Source: Flavobacteriaceae bacterium GSB9 (lineage in GTDB: Bacteria > Bacteroidota > Bacteroidia > Flavobacteriales > Flavobacteriaceae). From it: a stretch of 64,000 nt of DNA. A program made the translations under genes and the position numbers. This document shows, one piece after another, positions 8,506 through 17,731 of the stretch; the first letter of the stretch is position 1; the number at the start of each line of letters is the position of its first letter. The stretch is taken from positions 3,526,001-3,590,000 of the forward strand of contig CP062007.1 in NCBI GenBank assembly GCA_022749295.1, read 5' to 3'. Below the pieces are notes generated by a model, which ran no database searches, was not told the DNA's origin, and saw only the letters and a list, made by a program, of their open reading frames with translations.

Positions 8506-10428
8506 TTAAAATTTCATAACAAAACCACCGTAGGGTTTCATTTTTATATTTACGGAAGATGATGGCTTTATATTATTTTGAACAAATCCGTTTTTGGTGT
8601 CATCGGTTATTATAAATCCCTCCTCGTTGTTAACAAAAGATAAATCTATATTAAAGGTTTTCGATTTATTTTCACCATTAATACCAACTATAAACCAGAT
8701 ATTATTTTTTCTTCTGGCTATAATCACATCTTTTGCAGGGAAGCCAGCAATAAATTTTGATTCATCCCAGTTGGTTGGTATTTTTTTAAGGTATTCAATC
8801 ACAAAATCTGGCTGTTTAGCCATTCCTGTGGGAGTTTCTGCAATGTGCTGGATTCCCGACAGAAATAAAACGGGTAGCGCCAATTCAAATCCTTTGGTGG
8901 TTATTCTATTGATATTTGGTATGGAATCTAAAACCATGGGAGTAAAATCCATGGGGTCGAAGGTATTTCTTGTAAAAGGCAACAAGGCACAATGGGTGGG
9001 TTGTAAATCGGCATTGGCTTGTTCAAATGTTATAAATTCTTCACCTTTTATAGCTTCTACGGTCATTAAATGCGGGTAAGTTCGGTGCCAACCACGGGGG
9101 AGGGTTGCACCGTGAAAATTAACCAGTAGCTCATGCTTGGCGGCATCCTTTAAAATATCGTGATAATAGGCAATCATGGACTGGCCATCACCTCCAAAAA
9201 AGTCTACTTTAATACCAGAAACACCCAATTCATTTAATTTTTTAAATTCAGCAATGCGATCCTTTTGCGTGAGCAATTTACTTTTAGGGTGATAGGGCGT
9301 TGTGTTCCAAGAGCCTGACGAATTGTACCAAACTATAAGTTTTACGTTTTTAGATCTTGCATAATCAGCCAAGTCCTTAATTTTTTCGTTCCCAATTCGG
9401 GTATCCCAATCTACATCAATTAAGCAGTATTGCCAGTTCATAGAAGCGGCATAATTTATAAATTGAACTGTGGTGTTGTAATTGACGGATTTATCTTTTA
9501 AAAGCGCCCAACTCCATGAGGCTAAGCCGCTTTTAATAAAGGAAGTATCCATATTAATGGCCTCCTCGGCTAAATCGGTACCCATGGTGCTTTCTGCGAT
9601 GGTGCCTAAAGAACCAATGGTGAGTGTACGCCAAGGTGTCAGCCAAGGGAGTTTTGATTCTGGGTTGAGTGCACCGTTAGGGAAAACTTCTTCTTTTTGT
9701 GGAAATGTAACTTGTAGTACATCAACGGAATCGTTGTATTTTAACCGGGTTCCACAATAATTTTCGGCTAGTGCGGTTTCCGAAATTAGAGTCCAAACAC
9801 TATCGGTTTTAAATAATGCTGGATAAACCCAGCCTTCGTTGATGGGAGGTTTTTTACTCACGGCAATACCGCTTTCATAATGCTCTTCGTAAGAGGGATG
9901 TACATGCTCCCAGCCAGTTTTGGCCTTAGACATGGGTTGCAACCAGGCTTTTGTGTTTTTTGGAAAATTATAGGTGGTTTTCTCCTCGAGTATTGTTTTT
10001 ATTTCAGAGGAAGTGTCTGTAAAATGGTATCTAAAAGCTAAACCATCATTTGATAGTTGAAAAATGATATCCATTTTTTGTGCATCATTATTTTCGGTTT
10101 CAACAACATATTTATTAGCTTGATAAGTAATTTCTTTTTGTTTGCCCTGCAACATGGTGTACGATTCGTTAATGGTTTCAGCATCAGAAACTGTATTGAG
10201 TCTTAGGGCTTTGTAAAAATTCCCATCGTCCCTAATTAGTCCTAATTGTGATTGGTCAATAACTAAATAACTGTTTTTGAAAACTTTATATTCAATGGTT
10301 TGGTTTTTTGTAGCTTCTAGTTTGACCATAAGTGATCCGTCGGGGCTTTTTAAAGTGAATGATGTTCTTTTTGAATGGCATGACAATAAGACAAGGCAAA
10401 GAAGTAGAAAGGAGAAAAGGAATCTCAT
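8506..10428 (-). CDS. GH97-family glycosidase lipoprotein (probably retaining, alpha-galactosidase or beta-L-arabinopyranosidase type)
   Basis: A 640-residue protein with a signal and lipobox (LVLLSC, Cys17). It then has the GH97 N-terminal beta-sandwich (SPDGSLMVKLEA) and the TIM-barrel part with LIDVDWDTR, VKLIVWYNSSGSW and GVSGIKVDFFGGDGQ. In GH97, inverting SusB-type alpha-glucosidases lack the Asp of the KVDF motif that retaining members use as nucleophile. It is present here (Asp409), which favours a retaining alpha-galactosidase-like enzyme. Because an L-arabinopyranoside has the same ring geometry as a galactoside and the locus is for arabinose, a beta-L-arabinopyranosidase is a reasonable alternative. 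The candidate operator lies 3 bases before its start codon. Confidence 0.88.
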   Translation of the reverse strand: MRFLFSFLLLCLVLLSCHSKRTSFTLKSPDGSLMVKLEATKNQTIEYKVFKNSYLVIDQSQLGLIRDDGNFYKALRLNTVSDAETINESYTMLQGKQKEITYQANKYVVETENNDAQKMDIIFQLSNDGLAFRYHFTDTSSEIKTILEEKTTYNFPKNTKAWLQPMSKAKTGWEHVHPSYEEHYESGIAVSKKPPINEGWVYPALFKTDSVWTLISETALAENYCGTRLKYNDSVDVLQVTFPQKEEVFPNGALNPESKLPWLTPWRTLTIGSLGTIAESTMGTDLAEEAINMDTSFIKSGLASWSWALLKDKSVNYNTTVQFINYAASMNWQYCLIDVDWDTRIGNEKIKDLADYARSKNVKLIVWYNSSGSWNTTPYHPKSKLLTQKDRIAEFKKLNELGVSGIKVDFFGGDGQSMIAYYHDILKDAAKHELLVNFHGATLPRGWHRTYPHLMTVEAIKGEEFITFEQANADLQPTHCALLPFTRNTFDPMDFTPMVLDSIPNINRITTKGFELALPVLFLSGIQHIAETPTGMAKQPDFVIEYLKKIPTNWDESKFIAGFPAKDVIIARRKNNIWFIVGINGENKSKTFNIDLSFVNNEEGFIITDDTKNGFVQNNIKPSSSVNIKMKPYGGFVMKF

Positions 10429-10431
10429 AAT

Positions 10432-10450
10432 AAGTGTTTTAGTGACACTT
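10432..10450. promoter_or_regulatory. Second AAGTGT-N7-ACACTT inverted repeat (candidate operator)
   Basis: It has the same half-sites and spacer length as at 1611-1629. It sits in the 94-base divergent gap between GH97 (start 10428) and the GntR-type regulator, so one bound repressor could control both directions, including its own gene. Spacer bases differ between the two copies, so the conservation is confined to the arms, as expected for a protein-binding site. Confidence 0.55.
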
Positions 10451-10490
10451 GTGAAAATACAAAAAAAATAGATAGGAGTTAGAAAATTTA

Positions 10491-10498
10491 TATATTTG
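10491..10498 (+). promoter_or_regulatory. -7 promoter box (TATATTTG) of regulator-xylB-xylA operon
   Basis: A perfect TANNTTTG box identical to that of araB. Its TTG at 10496 is the first possible start of the regulator frame. Because that would put the start codon inside the promoter, the TTG at 10523 is the more likely translation start. Confidence 0.5.
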
Positions 10499-10522
10499 CA
10501 TACCAGAACAGAACAGAACGGT

Positions 10523-11512
10523 TTGCAAATATTTGACTTCGATTTTAATAGTGAAATACCAAAGTATCAACAGTTAGTTAACGCTATTAATGATGCTTTG
10601 GCAAACAATACCATTACCAGCGGCGATGCCCTGCCATCTGTGAATAGTATTTGTAAAGATTACAGTTTGTCCAGAGATACCGTTTTTAAGGCATATTCTA
10701 TATTAAGAGAAAATGGAGTGGTGGAGTCGGTACCCAACAAAGGGTATTATGTGGCGGGTAACACCCGAAAAGTGCTGTTGGTTTTAGATACTTTTAAGGC
10801 TTATAAAGAGGTGCTTTACCATGCTTTTGTAAACAATCTTCCAAAGAACATTATTGTAGATATACAGTTTCATCATTACAAAATCGACAATTTTAGAACC
10901 ATCTTAAACAACAGTAAAGGACGGTATTATAAATATGTGGTAATGAATTTTAATCACAAAGATGTTCCGCAGGTATTGGCAGATTTTGAGAATTCTGATC
11001 TTTTACTGATCGATTGGTCGGTGCATTCCACAACATCAAACAATTATGTGTTTCAAGATTTTGGAGCATCGTTTTATGAAGCCTTAAACGAGACTCTTGA
11101 TACCTTTAAAAAGTACAAAAAACTAGTGTTTGTTTATCCAACATTTACCAATCACCCAACAGAATCGGTGACCTACTTTAAAAACTTCTGTGAGGCCAAT
11201 ACTTTTAAATATAAAATTATTACAGATCCCGAAGCGTTTAAAATAAACAAAGGTGAAGCTTATATAAGTGTAAGTGATCGTATTTTAGGCTATTTTTTAG
11301 AGCAATGTCGAGAAATGAATTTTGAGCCTGGCTTAGACGTTGGTTTTTTGTCATACAACGAAACGCCAATGAAACAATTTATATATAAGGGAATTTCTGT
11401 GGTTTCAACCAACTTTAAAGAAATGGGCTTACAAGCGGCTGCATTTGTAACCAATAATGCACCATTACAAAAATATATACCAACAACATTAACTTTAAGA
11501 GAATCATTATAA
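10523..11512 (+). CDS. GntR-family transcriptional regulator with sugar-binding domain
   Basis: The protein has an N-terminal GntR winged helix (YQQLVNAINDAL, LPSVNSICKDYSLSRDTVFKAY, ENGVVESVPNKGYYVAG, about residues 10-80). A LacI/periplasmic-binding-like domain of about 240 residues follows, the architecture of AraR. It should bind DNA without ligand and release it with arabinose, xylose or a derivative. The frame is open from TTG at 10496, but that TTG lies in the promoter box, so I start at TTG 10523 (protein MQIFDFDF...). It is followed 3 bases later by xylB. Candidate operators are at 1611 and 10432. The ligand cannot be told from the sequence. Confidence 0.85.
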   Translation: MQIFDFDFNSEIPKYQQLVNAINDALANNTITSGDALPSVNSICKDYSLSRDTVFKAYSILRENGVVESVPNKGYYVAGNTRKVLLVLDTFKAYKEVLYHAFVNNLPKNIIVDIQFHHYKIDNFRTILNNSKGRYYKYVVMNFNHKDVPQVLADFENSDLLLIDWSVHSTTSNNYVFQDFGASFYEALNETLDTFKKYKKLVFVYPTFTNHPTESVTYFKNFCEANTFKYKIITDPEAFKINKGEAYISVSDRILGYFLEQCREMNFEPGLDVGFLSYNETPMKQFIYKGISVVSTNFKEMGLQAAAFVTNNAPLQKYIPTTLTLRESL

Positions 11513-11515
11513 ACC

Positions 11516-13000
11516 ATGTACTATTTAGGATTAGATATAGGAAGCTCGTCAATTAAGGCTGCTATTGTTGAAGTAGCAACAGGCAAAAGCGTGGGCGTTA
11601 CCCAAGAGCCCGAGAAAGAAATGAGCATGGATGCTCCCAAAAACGGTTGGGCCGAACAACATCCAGACGATTGGTGGAAACACGCCTGTAAGGCCATAAA
11701 AAAGCTAAAGGATAAATACAGTATTGCTGCCGATCAAATCAAGGGAATTGGTATTTCGTACCAAATGCATGGTTTGGTAATTGTAGATGAAAATGGAACA
11801 CCTTTAAGAAAAAGTATTATTTGGTGTGATAGCCGAGCAGTCGAAACAGGTAATAAGGCTTTCATTGAATTAGGAGAAGACAAATGTGCATCAAAGTTGC
11901 TTAATTCGCCAGCAAATTTTACGGCTTCAAAATTAAAATGGGTCAAGGATAATGAACCGGAAATTTTCAAGAAAACATATAAGTTTATGTTACCGGGCGA
12001 TTATATCGCTTATAAATTTTCAAATACAATAAATACAACAATTTCAGGGCTTTCAGAAGGGATATTTTGGGATTTCGAAAACGGTTCTGTTGCCGATTTT
12101 CTTTTGGAGCATTATGGTATCGAAAAATATTTGATACCTGACATTGTAGATACCTTCGGGAATCAGTCGGTTGTTGATAAAAAAGGAGCAGCCGAAAGCG
12201 GTATAGCCGCCGGAACTCCAATTTTTTATCGAGCAGGAGATCAACCCAATAATGCACTCTCGCTAAACGTGTTCAATCCAGGGGAAGTCGCAGCAACCGG
12301 AGGAACATCGGGGGTAGTTTATGCTATTACCGATAGCCTTTCGGTTAAGGAAAGTGCTCGTGTTAATAATTTTGCCCATGTTAACTATACTAAAGGAGAA
12401 GCCGCTAGAATAGGTAAGTTATTGTGCATTAACGGAGCCGGTATTCAATACCGTTGGTTGTTGAACAATTTGGATGTAGCTGGTTATGACGAAATGAATA
12501 CTTTGGCGTCTAACATTCCAGTAGGATCAGATGGTGTTTGCCTAATTCCTTTTGGTAACGGCGCAGAACGTATGTTAAACAATAAAGAAATAGGAACGCG
12601 CATAGTTAATTTAAACTTAAATATCCATGATAAAGGCCATTTATGTCGAGCAGCGTTAGAGGGTATTGCCTTTTCGTTTGTTTATGGTATGGAGATTATG
12701 AGGTCGGACGGCATAGAGCCTAAAGTTATGCGCGCGGGAAACGATAATTTGTTCCGATCTGAAATTTTTGCGAATACTGTAGCAACGCTCATCGACCAAG
12801 AAATTGAAATTTACAATACAACTGGTGCTATTGGGGCTGCTAGAGCGTCAGATTTGCATAAAGGCGATTTTGAAAGCTTCGGAAAGAATATTATCGATAA
12901 TGATTATGTAATGACATTTAAGCCTCTCAAAGATAAAGCACCTTATTCTGAGGCTTACAGAAACTGGAAAAACGAACTAGAAATTATATTAAACAAGTAA
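11516..13000 (+). CDS. xylB: Xylulokinase
   Basis: A 494-residue FGGY kinase. The N-terminal [17 protein letters not shown] phosphate motif, [12 protein letters not shown] substrate loop and [22 protein letters not shown] adenosine segment match xylulokinase rather than the ribulokinase encoded upstream. It phosphorylates D-xylulose to D-xylulose-5-phosphate. The start is 3 bases after the regulator stop and xylA follows after 26 bases, so regulator-xylB-xylA are one transcription unit. Confidence 0.94.
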   Translation: MYYLGLDIGSSSIKAAIVEVATGKSVGVTQEPEKEMSMDAPKNGWAEQHPDDWWKHACKAIKKLKDKYSIAADQIKGIGISYQMHGLVIVDENGTPLRKSIIWCDSRAVETGNKAFIELGEDKCASKLLNSPANFTASKLKWVKDNEPEIFKKTYKFMLPGDYIAYKFSNTINTTISGLSEGIFWDFENGSVADFLLEHYGIEKYLIPDIVDTFGNQSVVDKKGAAESGIAAGTPIFYRAGDQPNNALSLNVFNPGEVAATGGTSGVVYAITDSLSVKESARVNNFAHVNYTKGEAARIGKLLCINGAGIQYRWLLNNLDVAGYDEMNTLASNIPVGSDGVCLIPFGNGAERMLNNKEIGTRIVNLNLNIHDKGHLCRAALEGIAFSFVYGMEIMRSDGIEPKVMRAGNDNLFRSEIFANTVATLIDQEIEIYNTTGAIGAARASDLHKGDFESFGKNIIDNDYVMTFKPLKDKAPYSEAYRNWKNELEIILNK

Positions 13001-13026
13001 CGAATCATCAAAATAAAATTTTAATT

Positions 13027-14352
13027 ATGGCATTAATAGGAAACAAGGAATATTACAAAGGTATTGGCGACATTAAATTTGAAGGAAAAGAATCAGATAA
13101 CCCGTTGGCGTTTAAATACTACAACCCCGATCAGGTGGTTGCAGGTAAAACTATGCGTGAATGGTTTAAATTTTCGGTAGCTTACTGGCACACGTTCTGC
13201 GGACAAGGAGGTGATCCATTTGGCCCAGGAACCCAAAATTTTGAATGGGATCAATCATCAGATCCAATTCAGGCTGCAAAAGATAAGGCTGATGCGGCTT
13301 TTGAGTTTATTACCAAAATGGGATTTGGATACTACTGCTTCCATGACGTGGACTTGGTTAGTGAAGGAGCTTCATTTTCAGAATTAGAATCTAGATTAGG
13401 AACAATTACAGATTACTTAAAACAAAAACAAGCTGATTCTGGCGTAAAACTGCTTTGGGGAACAGCTAACTGTTTTTCAAACCCACGTTATATGAACGGA
13501 GCGGCAACAAACCCAGAGTTTGATGTTGTTGCTCGTGCTGGCGGACAAGTTAAATTAGCTTTGGATGCTACTATAAAATTAAATGGTGAGAATTATGTGT
13601 TTTGGGGTGGCCGCGAAGGTTACATGAGTTTGTTGAATACCGATATGGGCCGCGAATTGGACCATATGGCGCAATTTTTAACTATGGCCAGAGACTACGC
13701 TAGAGCTCAAGGGTTTAAAGGAAATTTCTTTATTGAACCAAAACCAATGGAGCCTATGAAGCACCAATACGATTTCGATACGGCTACAGCTATTGGTTTC
13801 TTGAAAGAGTATGGTCTTGACAAAGACTTTAAAATCAATATTGAGGTAAATCATGCTACGTTGGCGCAGCACACCTTCCAACACGAAATTGAAGTAGCTG
13901 CAAAAGCTGGTATGTTGGGAAGTTTAGATGCGAATCGTGGTGACTACCAAAACGGCTGGGATACCGATCAATTTCCAAATAACATCCAAGAAACTACCGA
14001 AGCCATGTTGGTATTCCTGAAAGCTGGTGGTTTGCAAGGTGGTGGTGTAAACTTCGATGCTAAAATAAGAAGAAACTCCACCGATTTAGAAGATGTGTTC
14101 CATGCGCATATTGGTGGGGCCGATACCTTTGCTAGAGCATTGTTGATTGCCGATAAAATTATTTCGTCTTCACCTTACGAAAAATTAAGGGAAGAACGTT
14201 ACGCTTCTTTTGACTCCGGAAAAGGAAAGGATTTTGAAGCTGGTAAATTAACCATGGAAGATTTATACAAAATAGCTCAAGAAAATGGAGAACTACCGCT
14301 AAAGAGTGGTAAACAAGAGTTGTTTGAAAATATAATAAACCAGTATATATAA
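13027..14352 (+). CDS. xylA: Xylose isomerase
   Basis: A 441-residue class II xylose isomerase. Visible motifs are [17 protein letters not shown] (catalytic His), [11 protein letters not shown], the VFWGGREGY metal-site loop, [10 protein letters not shown] with a metal ligand Glu, and [15 protein letters not shown]. It converts D-xylose to D-xylulose in the cytoplasm. It is the last gene of the regulator-xylB-xylA unit and is followed by a strong terminator at 14373. Confidence 0.96.
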   Translation: MALIGNKEYYKGIGDIKFEGKESDNPLAFKYYNPDQVVAGKTMREWFKFSVAYWHTFCGQGGDPFGPGTQNFEWDQSSDPIQAAKDKADAAFEFITKMGFGYYCFHDVDLVSEGASFSELESRLGTITDYLKQKQADSGVKLLWGTANCFSNPRYMNGAATNPEFDVVARAGGQVKLALDATIKLNGENYVFWGGREGYMSLLNTDMGRELDHMAQFLTMARDYARAQGFKGNFFIEPKPMEPMKHQYDFDTATAIGFLKEYGLDKDFKINIEVNHATLAQHTFQHEIEVAAKAGMLGSLDANRGDYQNGWDTDQFPNNIQETTEAMLVFLKAGGLQGGGVNFDAKIRRNSTDLEDVFHAHIGGADTFARALLIADKIISSSPYEKLREERYASFDSGKGKDFEAGKLTMEDLYKIAQENGELPLKSGKQELFENIINQYI

Positions 14353-14372
14353 AATTTTAGTAAGCTATATTT

Positions 14373-14403
14373 AAAAGGTTTAGCATTTGCTAAACCTTTT
14401 TTT
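14373..14403 (+). terminator. Intrinsic terminator after xylA
   Basis: AAAAGGTTTAGC and GCTAAACCTTTT form a 12-base-pair stem with an ATTT loop and run into a T tract. The stem resembles the one after susD at 19258. Confidence 0.88.
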
Positions 14404-14714
14404 ATAAATGCACTTTTTTACTTTGATAAACTAGAGCAAACACAAGCTTACGTCAATCAGAATCTCCAATATTAGATGGCTTTTCTATAACCAACTTCTC
14501 CCTCCTTTTTTCTAGGTTTTTACATATAAATCGCACATTATTTTTGGTAAGTTTTTGTTTATAAAATTGACCATTGTTCAAAAATATTTAAGTTAATTGG
14601 TTGAATTTATAATTTAGACACGGAAATATTGAGAATATATCAATATTACTATTCTTTATTGATAATATTTCCAGAGGCGTTGTGCCAAATTTAACTAACT
14701 TAAATAAGCATTAT
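14404..14714. promoter_or_regulatory. Regulatory gap before susC: far TATTTTTG box and long inverted repeat
   Basis: No gene is seen in these 311 bases. A TANNTTTG match (TATTTTTG) lies at 14539-14546, which would give a leader of about 160 bases. An interrupted inverted repeat, GGAAATATT near 14622 and AATATTTCC ending near 14671, surrounds smaller ATATCAATA/TATTGATA arms. It could be an operator or a leader-RNA structure for the SusCD genes. The AAGTGT operator is absent, so susCD may be controlled differently from ara and xyl. Confidence 0.35.
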
Positions 14715-17700
14715 ATGAAAATTAAAATTGTACGTAGTTTACTGCTAAGTGTACTGTTTGTGGTTCAGTCGGTAGCGGCCTCGACCACAAAAAAAATTGA
14801 CTCTGACGGATTGAGTTTCGATCAAAACCTTACCGTCAAAGGAACCATTAAAGACCAATCAGGAATGCCTCTCATCGGGGTAAATGTTATTGAAAAGAAC
14901 ACAAAGAATGGGGCTGTTTCAGATTTTGATGGAAATTTTGAACTAGAACTGAGCCAAACTTCGGCTACCCTGATTTTTTCAATTATAGGCTACCAAACAA
15001 AAGAAGTTCAAGTTAGCCAAGGCGAAAGCATAAACGTTGTTCTTTCTGAAGATGTTGAAAGCCTTGAAGCCGTTGTGGTGGTAGGGTACGGAACCACTAA
15101 GGTCAAAGATCTTACTGGAGCTGTAACACGTGTTGGCGAAAAGTCTTTTAATAAAGGGGTTAATGTTTCTCCAGATCAATTGATTCAAGGAAAAGTATCT
15201 GGAGTAGAAATCGTAAACAACAGCGGAATGCCTGGAGGCGAAGCTACAATTAAAATTAGAGGAATTTCGTCTGTAAGATCTGGTAGCCAACCACTTTTTG
15301 TTGTAGATGGTGTGCCTATTGACGGAAGAAATACTAAGCCAGATGTAAGTGCTGGAGAAATTGGTGCTACAAGCGGCTCTAACCCGTTAAACTTTATTAA
15401 CCCTAATGATATTGCAACTATTGATATTTTAAAAGATGCCTCGGCAACAGCTATTTACGGGTCTAGAGGTGCTAACGGAGTGGTCATGATTACCACAAAA
15501 AAAGGAAAAGTTGGTGCTCCTAGTCTATCACTAGATTTAAATTCTGGAATTAGTTTTATGGCCAGAAAATTAGATATTATGAATGGCAATTCTTTTAGAA
15601 ATGCTTTGGATAATAGAGGTATACCAGAGTATGATGGCGGGGAGTCTGTTGATGCTTTTGATGAGATTATGCGTACGGCCTTTACTAATCAAGTCAATCT
15701 TTCCATCTCAGGAGGATCAGAAAAAAGTAACTATAGGGTTTCTGCAGGATATTTAGACCAGCAAGGTATTATAAAAGAAAACGAACTTAAGAAATACACA
15801 GCAAACATCACTTCTAAATTTAAGTTTTTACCAGAAGATAGGTTGGTGTTGGATATCAGTTTAATAGCATCAAATACAGCGGAATCTGGTGCGCCAATTG
15901 CTGAAGACTCAAATATAAATGGTAGTTTAATCGGTAATGCTATAGAATGGAACCCAACCGTTCCGTTTAGATATCCCGATGGCAGTTTTGTACAGCGTGA
16001 GTATATAAACGGTGGAAGTACAGTTGCTGGTTTACCAACTAATCCATTAGCCTTAATCCAGTATTATAATGATAAAAGTTCAGTGAGCAATGTGTTGGGA
16101 AGTTTTGGAGCAACTTTAAATATTGTTGATGGATTAAGCTACAGATTTGGTTTAGGTGTTAATCATTCAAAAGGTAATCGACAAGTTGATATTTCAGGGA
16201 ATTTATTTCTAAACACCATTACAGATTTAGGTCAAGCTGTAGTGAATACTTCAGAATTAACAAGTACGACTATTTCACACATTTTAAATTATTCCAAAGA
16301 GTTTGATAATTGGCATTTAGATGCTTTGGCTGGATACGAATTTCAAGATTATAAAAGTTACACCACAGGAATTTCAGCCACAGGTTTTACTATGTTTGAT
16401 GTCTTGGGGACCGATATTTTACAAAATCCTGCCAGCGAAAATGTACGTGTAAGTTCTTTCAGAGATCCTGTGAACCAATTGCAGTCATTTTTAAGCCGTG
16501 TAAATTTTGGATTTAGAGATAGGTATTTATTAACCGCCACTTTCAGAGCTGATGGTTCTACCAAGTTTGGTGCCAACAATAAATATGGCTATTTCCCATC
16601 ATTTGCAGGTGCTTGGGTGATGAGTGAAGAAGATTTCCTAAAAGATTCTAACACCATAGACAACTTAAAATTTAGAGTAGGTTGGGGTAAAACGGGTAAT
16701 CAGGAATTTCCGGCTGGAGCATCAAAAGAGCGTTATGCTTTTGGAAACCAGTCTTTATCATTGGTTAATGTGGCCAATCCAGATTTAAAATGGGAAACCA
16801 CTAAAAATTTAAATATCGGACTTGATTTTGAATTATTTAAATCTAAATTATCAGGTTCCATAGAATATTTCGACAAAATAACAACTGATTTGTTATTCCA
16901 ATTGCCAACTATTCAGCCGGCTCCAGCTGCTCAATTTTGGACCAACTTACCTGCTAAAATCAAAAATAATGGAGTGGAGTTGATGCTAAATGGTGTTGTG
17001 GCACAAAACGATAAATTACACTGGGATGTTGGGGCTAACGTGACATTCTTGAACAATACGTTTGAAGATTACGGAGGTGAGCCTATTTTAACCGGACAAA
17101 TTAACGGTAATGGTCTTGGAGGCGGTTCAAATTCACAACAGTTGGCTAACAACCAGCCATTATACGTATTTAAAATGCTAGAGTTTGAAGGTTTGGATGC
17201 TAATGGGGTTGCACAATACTCTGATGAGCAAGTTTATGCGGGAGACCCCAACGCCAATATGCTTTTAGGTTTGAATACCTCTATAGATTATGGAAAGTTT
17301 AGTTTTAATATGAGTTTAAATGGTGCTTTTGGGTTTCAGGTATATAACAATACCGCCAACGCACTTATCACCACATCTAATTTAGGATTGGGGAGAAACT
17401 CTTCTCCAGAAATAGGTTTAGGTAATGAAAGTATGGGCAATTCTAATGTGGTATCTACACGCTACCTGGAAAACGGCGATTTCATCCGTTTACAAAATGC
17501 TTCATTAGCCTATAACTTTGGAAGCTATGGCGACATTATTAAGAATCTTAGGGTATCACTAACTGGACAAAATCTGTTTTTGATTACCAATTACAGTGGA
17601 TTTGATCCAGAAGTTAACACCGATAGAGGGGTGGGCGGTGTGCCTTCCTACGGTATTGAATATATCCCTTACCCGCCTTCAAGAAGTCTTATTTTAGGGC

Positions 17701-17717
17701 TTAATGTACAACTGTAA
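14715..17717 (+). CDS. SusC/RagA-family TonB-linked outer-membrane transporter
   Basis: About 1000 residues. The start at ATG 14715 gives a proper signal peptide (MKIKIVRSLLLSVLFVVQSVAAS); an upstream in-frame GTG at 14682 does not. A carboxypeptidase-regulatory-like domain (VKGTIKDQSGMPLIGVNVIEKNT) is followed by the plug (VVVGYGTTKVKDLTGAV, DIATIDILKDASATAIYGSRGANGVVMITTK) and a beta-barrel ending in an aromatic-rich C-terminus. It imports oligosaccharides across the outer membrane with its SusD partner 14 bases downstream, using TonB energy. Substrate is inferred to be arabino- or xylo-oligosaccharide from the neighbouring pentose genes. Confidence 0.95.
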   Translation: MKIKIVRSLLLSVLFVVQSVAASTTKKIDSDGLSFDQNLTVKGTIKDQSGMPLIGVNVIEKNTKNGAVSDFDGNFELELSQTSATLIFSIIGYQTKEVQVSQGESINVVLSEDVESLEAVVVVGYGTTKVKDLTGAVTRVGEKSFNKGVNVSPDQLIQGKVSGVEIVNNSGMPGGEATIKIRGISSVRSGSQPLFVVDGVPIDGRNTKPDVSAGEIGATSGSNPLNFINPNDIATIDILKDASATAIYGSRGANGVVMITTKKGKVGAPSLSLDLNSGISFMARKLDIMNGNSFRNALDNRGIPEYDGGESVDAFDEIMRTAFTNQVNLSISGGSEKSNYRVSAGYLDQQGIIKENELKKYTANITSKFKFLPEDRLVLDISLIASNTAESGAPIAEDSNINGSLIGNAIEWNPTVPFRYPDGSFVQREYINGGSTVAGLPTNPLALIQYYNDKSSVSNVLGSFGATLNIVDGLSYRFGLGVNHSKGNRQVDISGNLFLNTITDLGQAVVNTSELTSTTISHILNYSKEFDNWHLDALAGYEFQDYKSYTTGISATGFTMFDVLGTDILQNPASENVRVSSFRDPVNQLQSFLSRVNFGFRDRYLLTATFRADGSTKFGANNKYGYFPSFAGAWVMSEEDFLKDSNTIDNLKFRVGWGKTGNQEFPAGASKERYAFGNQSLSLVNVANPDLKWETTKNLNIGLDFELFKSKLSGSIEYFDKITTDLLFQLPTIQPAPAAQFWTNLPAKIKNNGVELMLNGVVAQNDKLHWDVGANVTFLNNTFEDYGGEPILTGQINGNGLGGGSNSQQLANNQPLYVFKMLEFEGLDANGVAQYSDEQVYAGDPNANMLLGLNTSIDYGKFSFNMSLNGAFGFQVYNNTANALITTSNLGLGRNSSPEIGLGNESMGNSNVVSTRYLENGDFIRLQNASLAYNFGSYGDIIKNLRVSLTGQNLFLITNYSGFDPEVNTDRGVGGVPSYGIEYIPYPPSRSLILGLNVQL

Positions 17718-17731
17718 AAAAATAAAAAGAT

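Noticed and set aside
10496-10522. TTG at 10496 as start of the GntR-type regulator
   Set aside because: It lies inside the TATATTTG promoter box, so the transcript would begin after it. TTG at 10523 is better placed.
14682-14714. GTG at 14682 as start of SusC
   Set aside because: The extra eleven residues are not signal-like, while ATG at 14715 begins a proper signal peptide.
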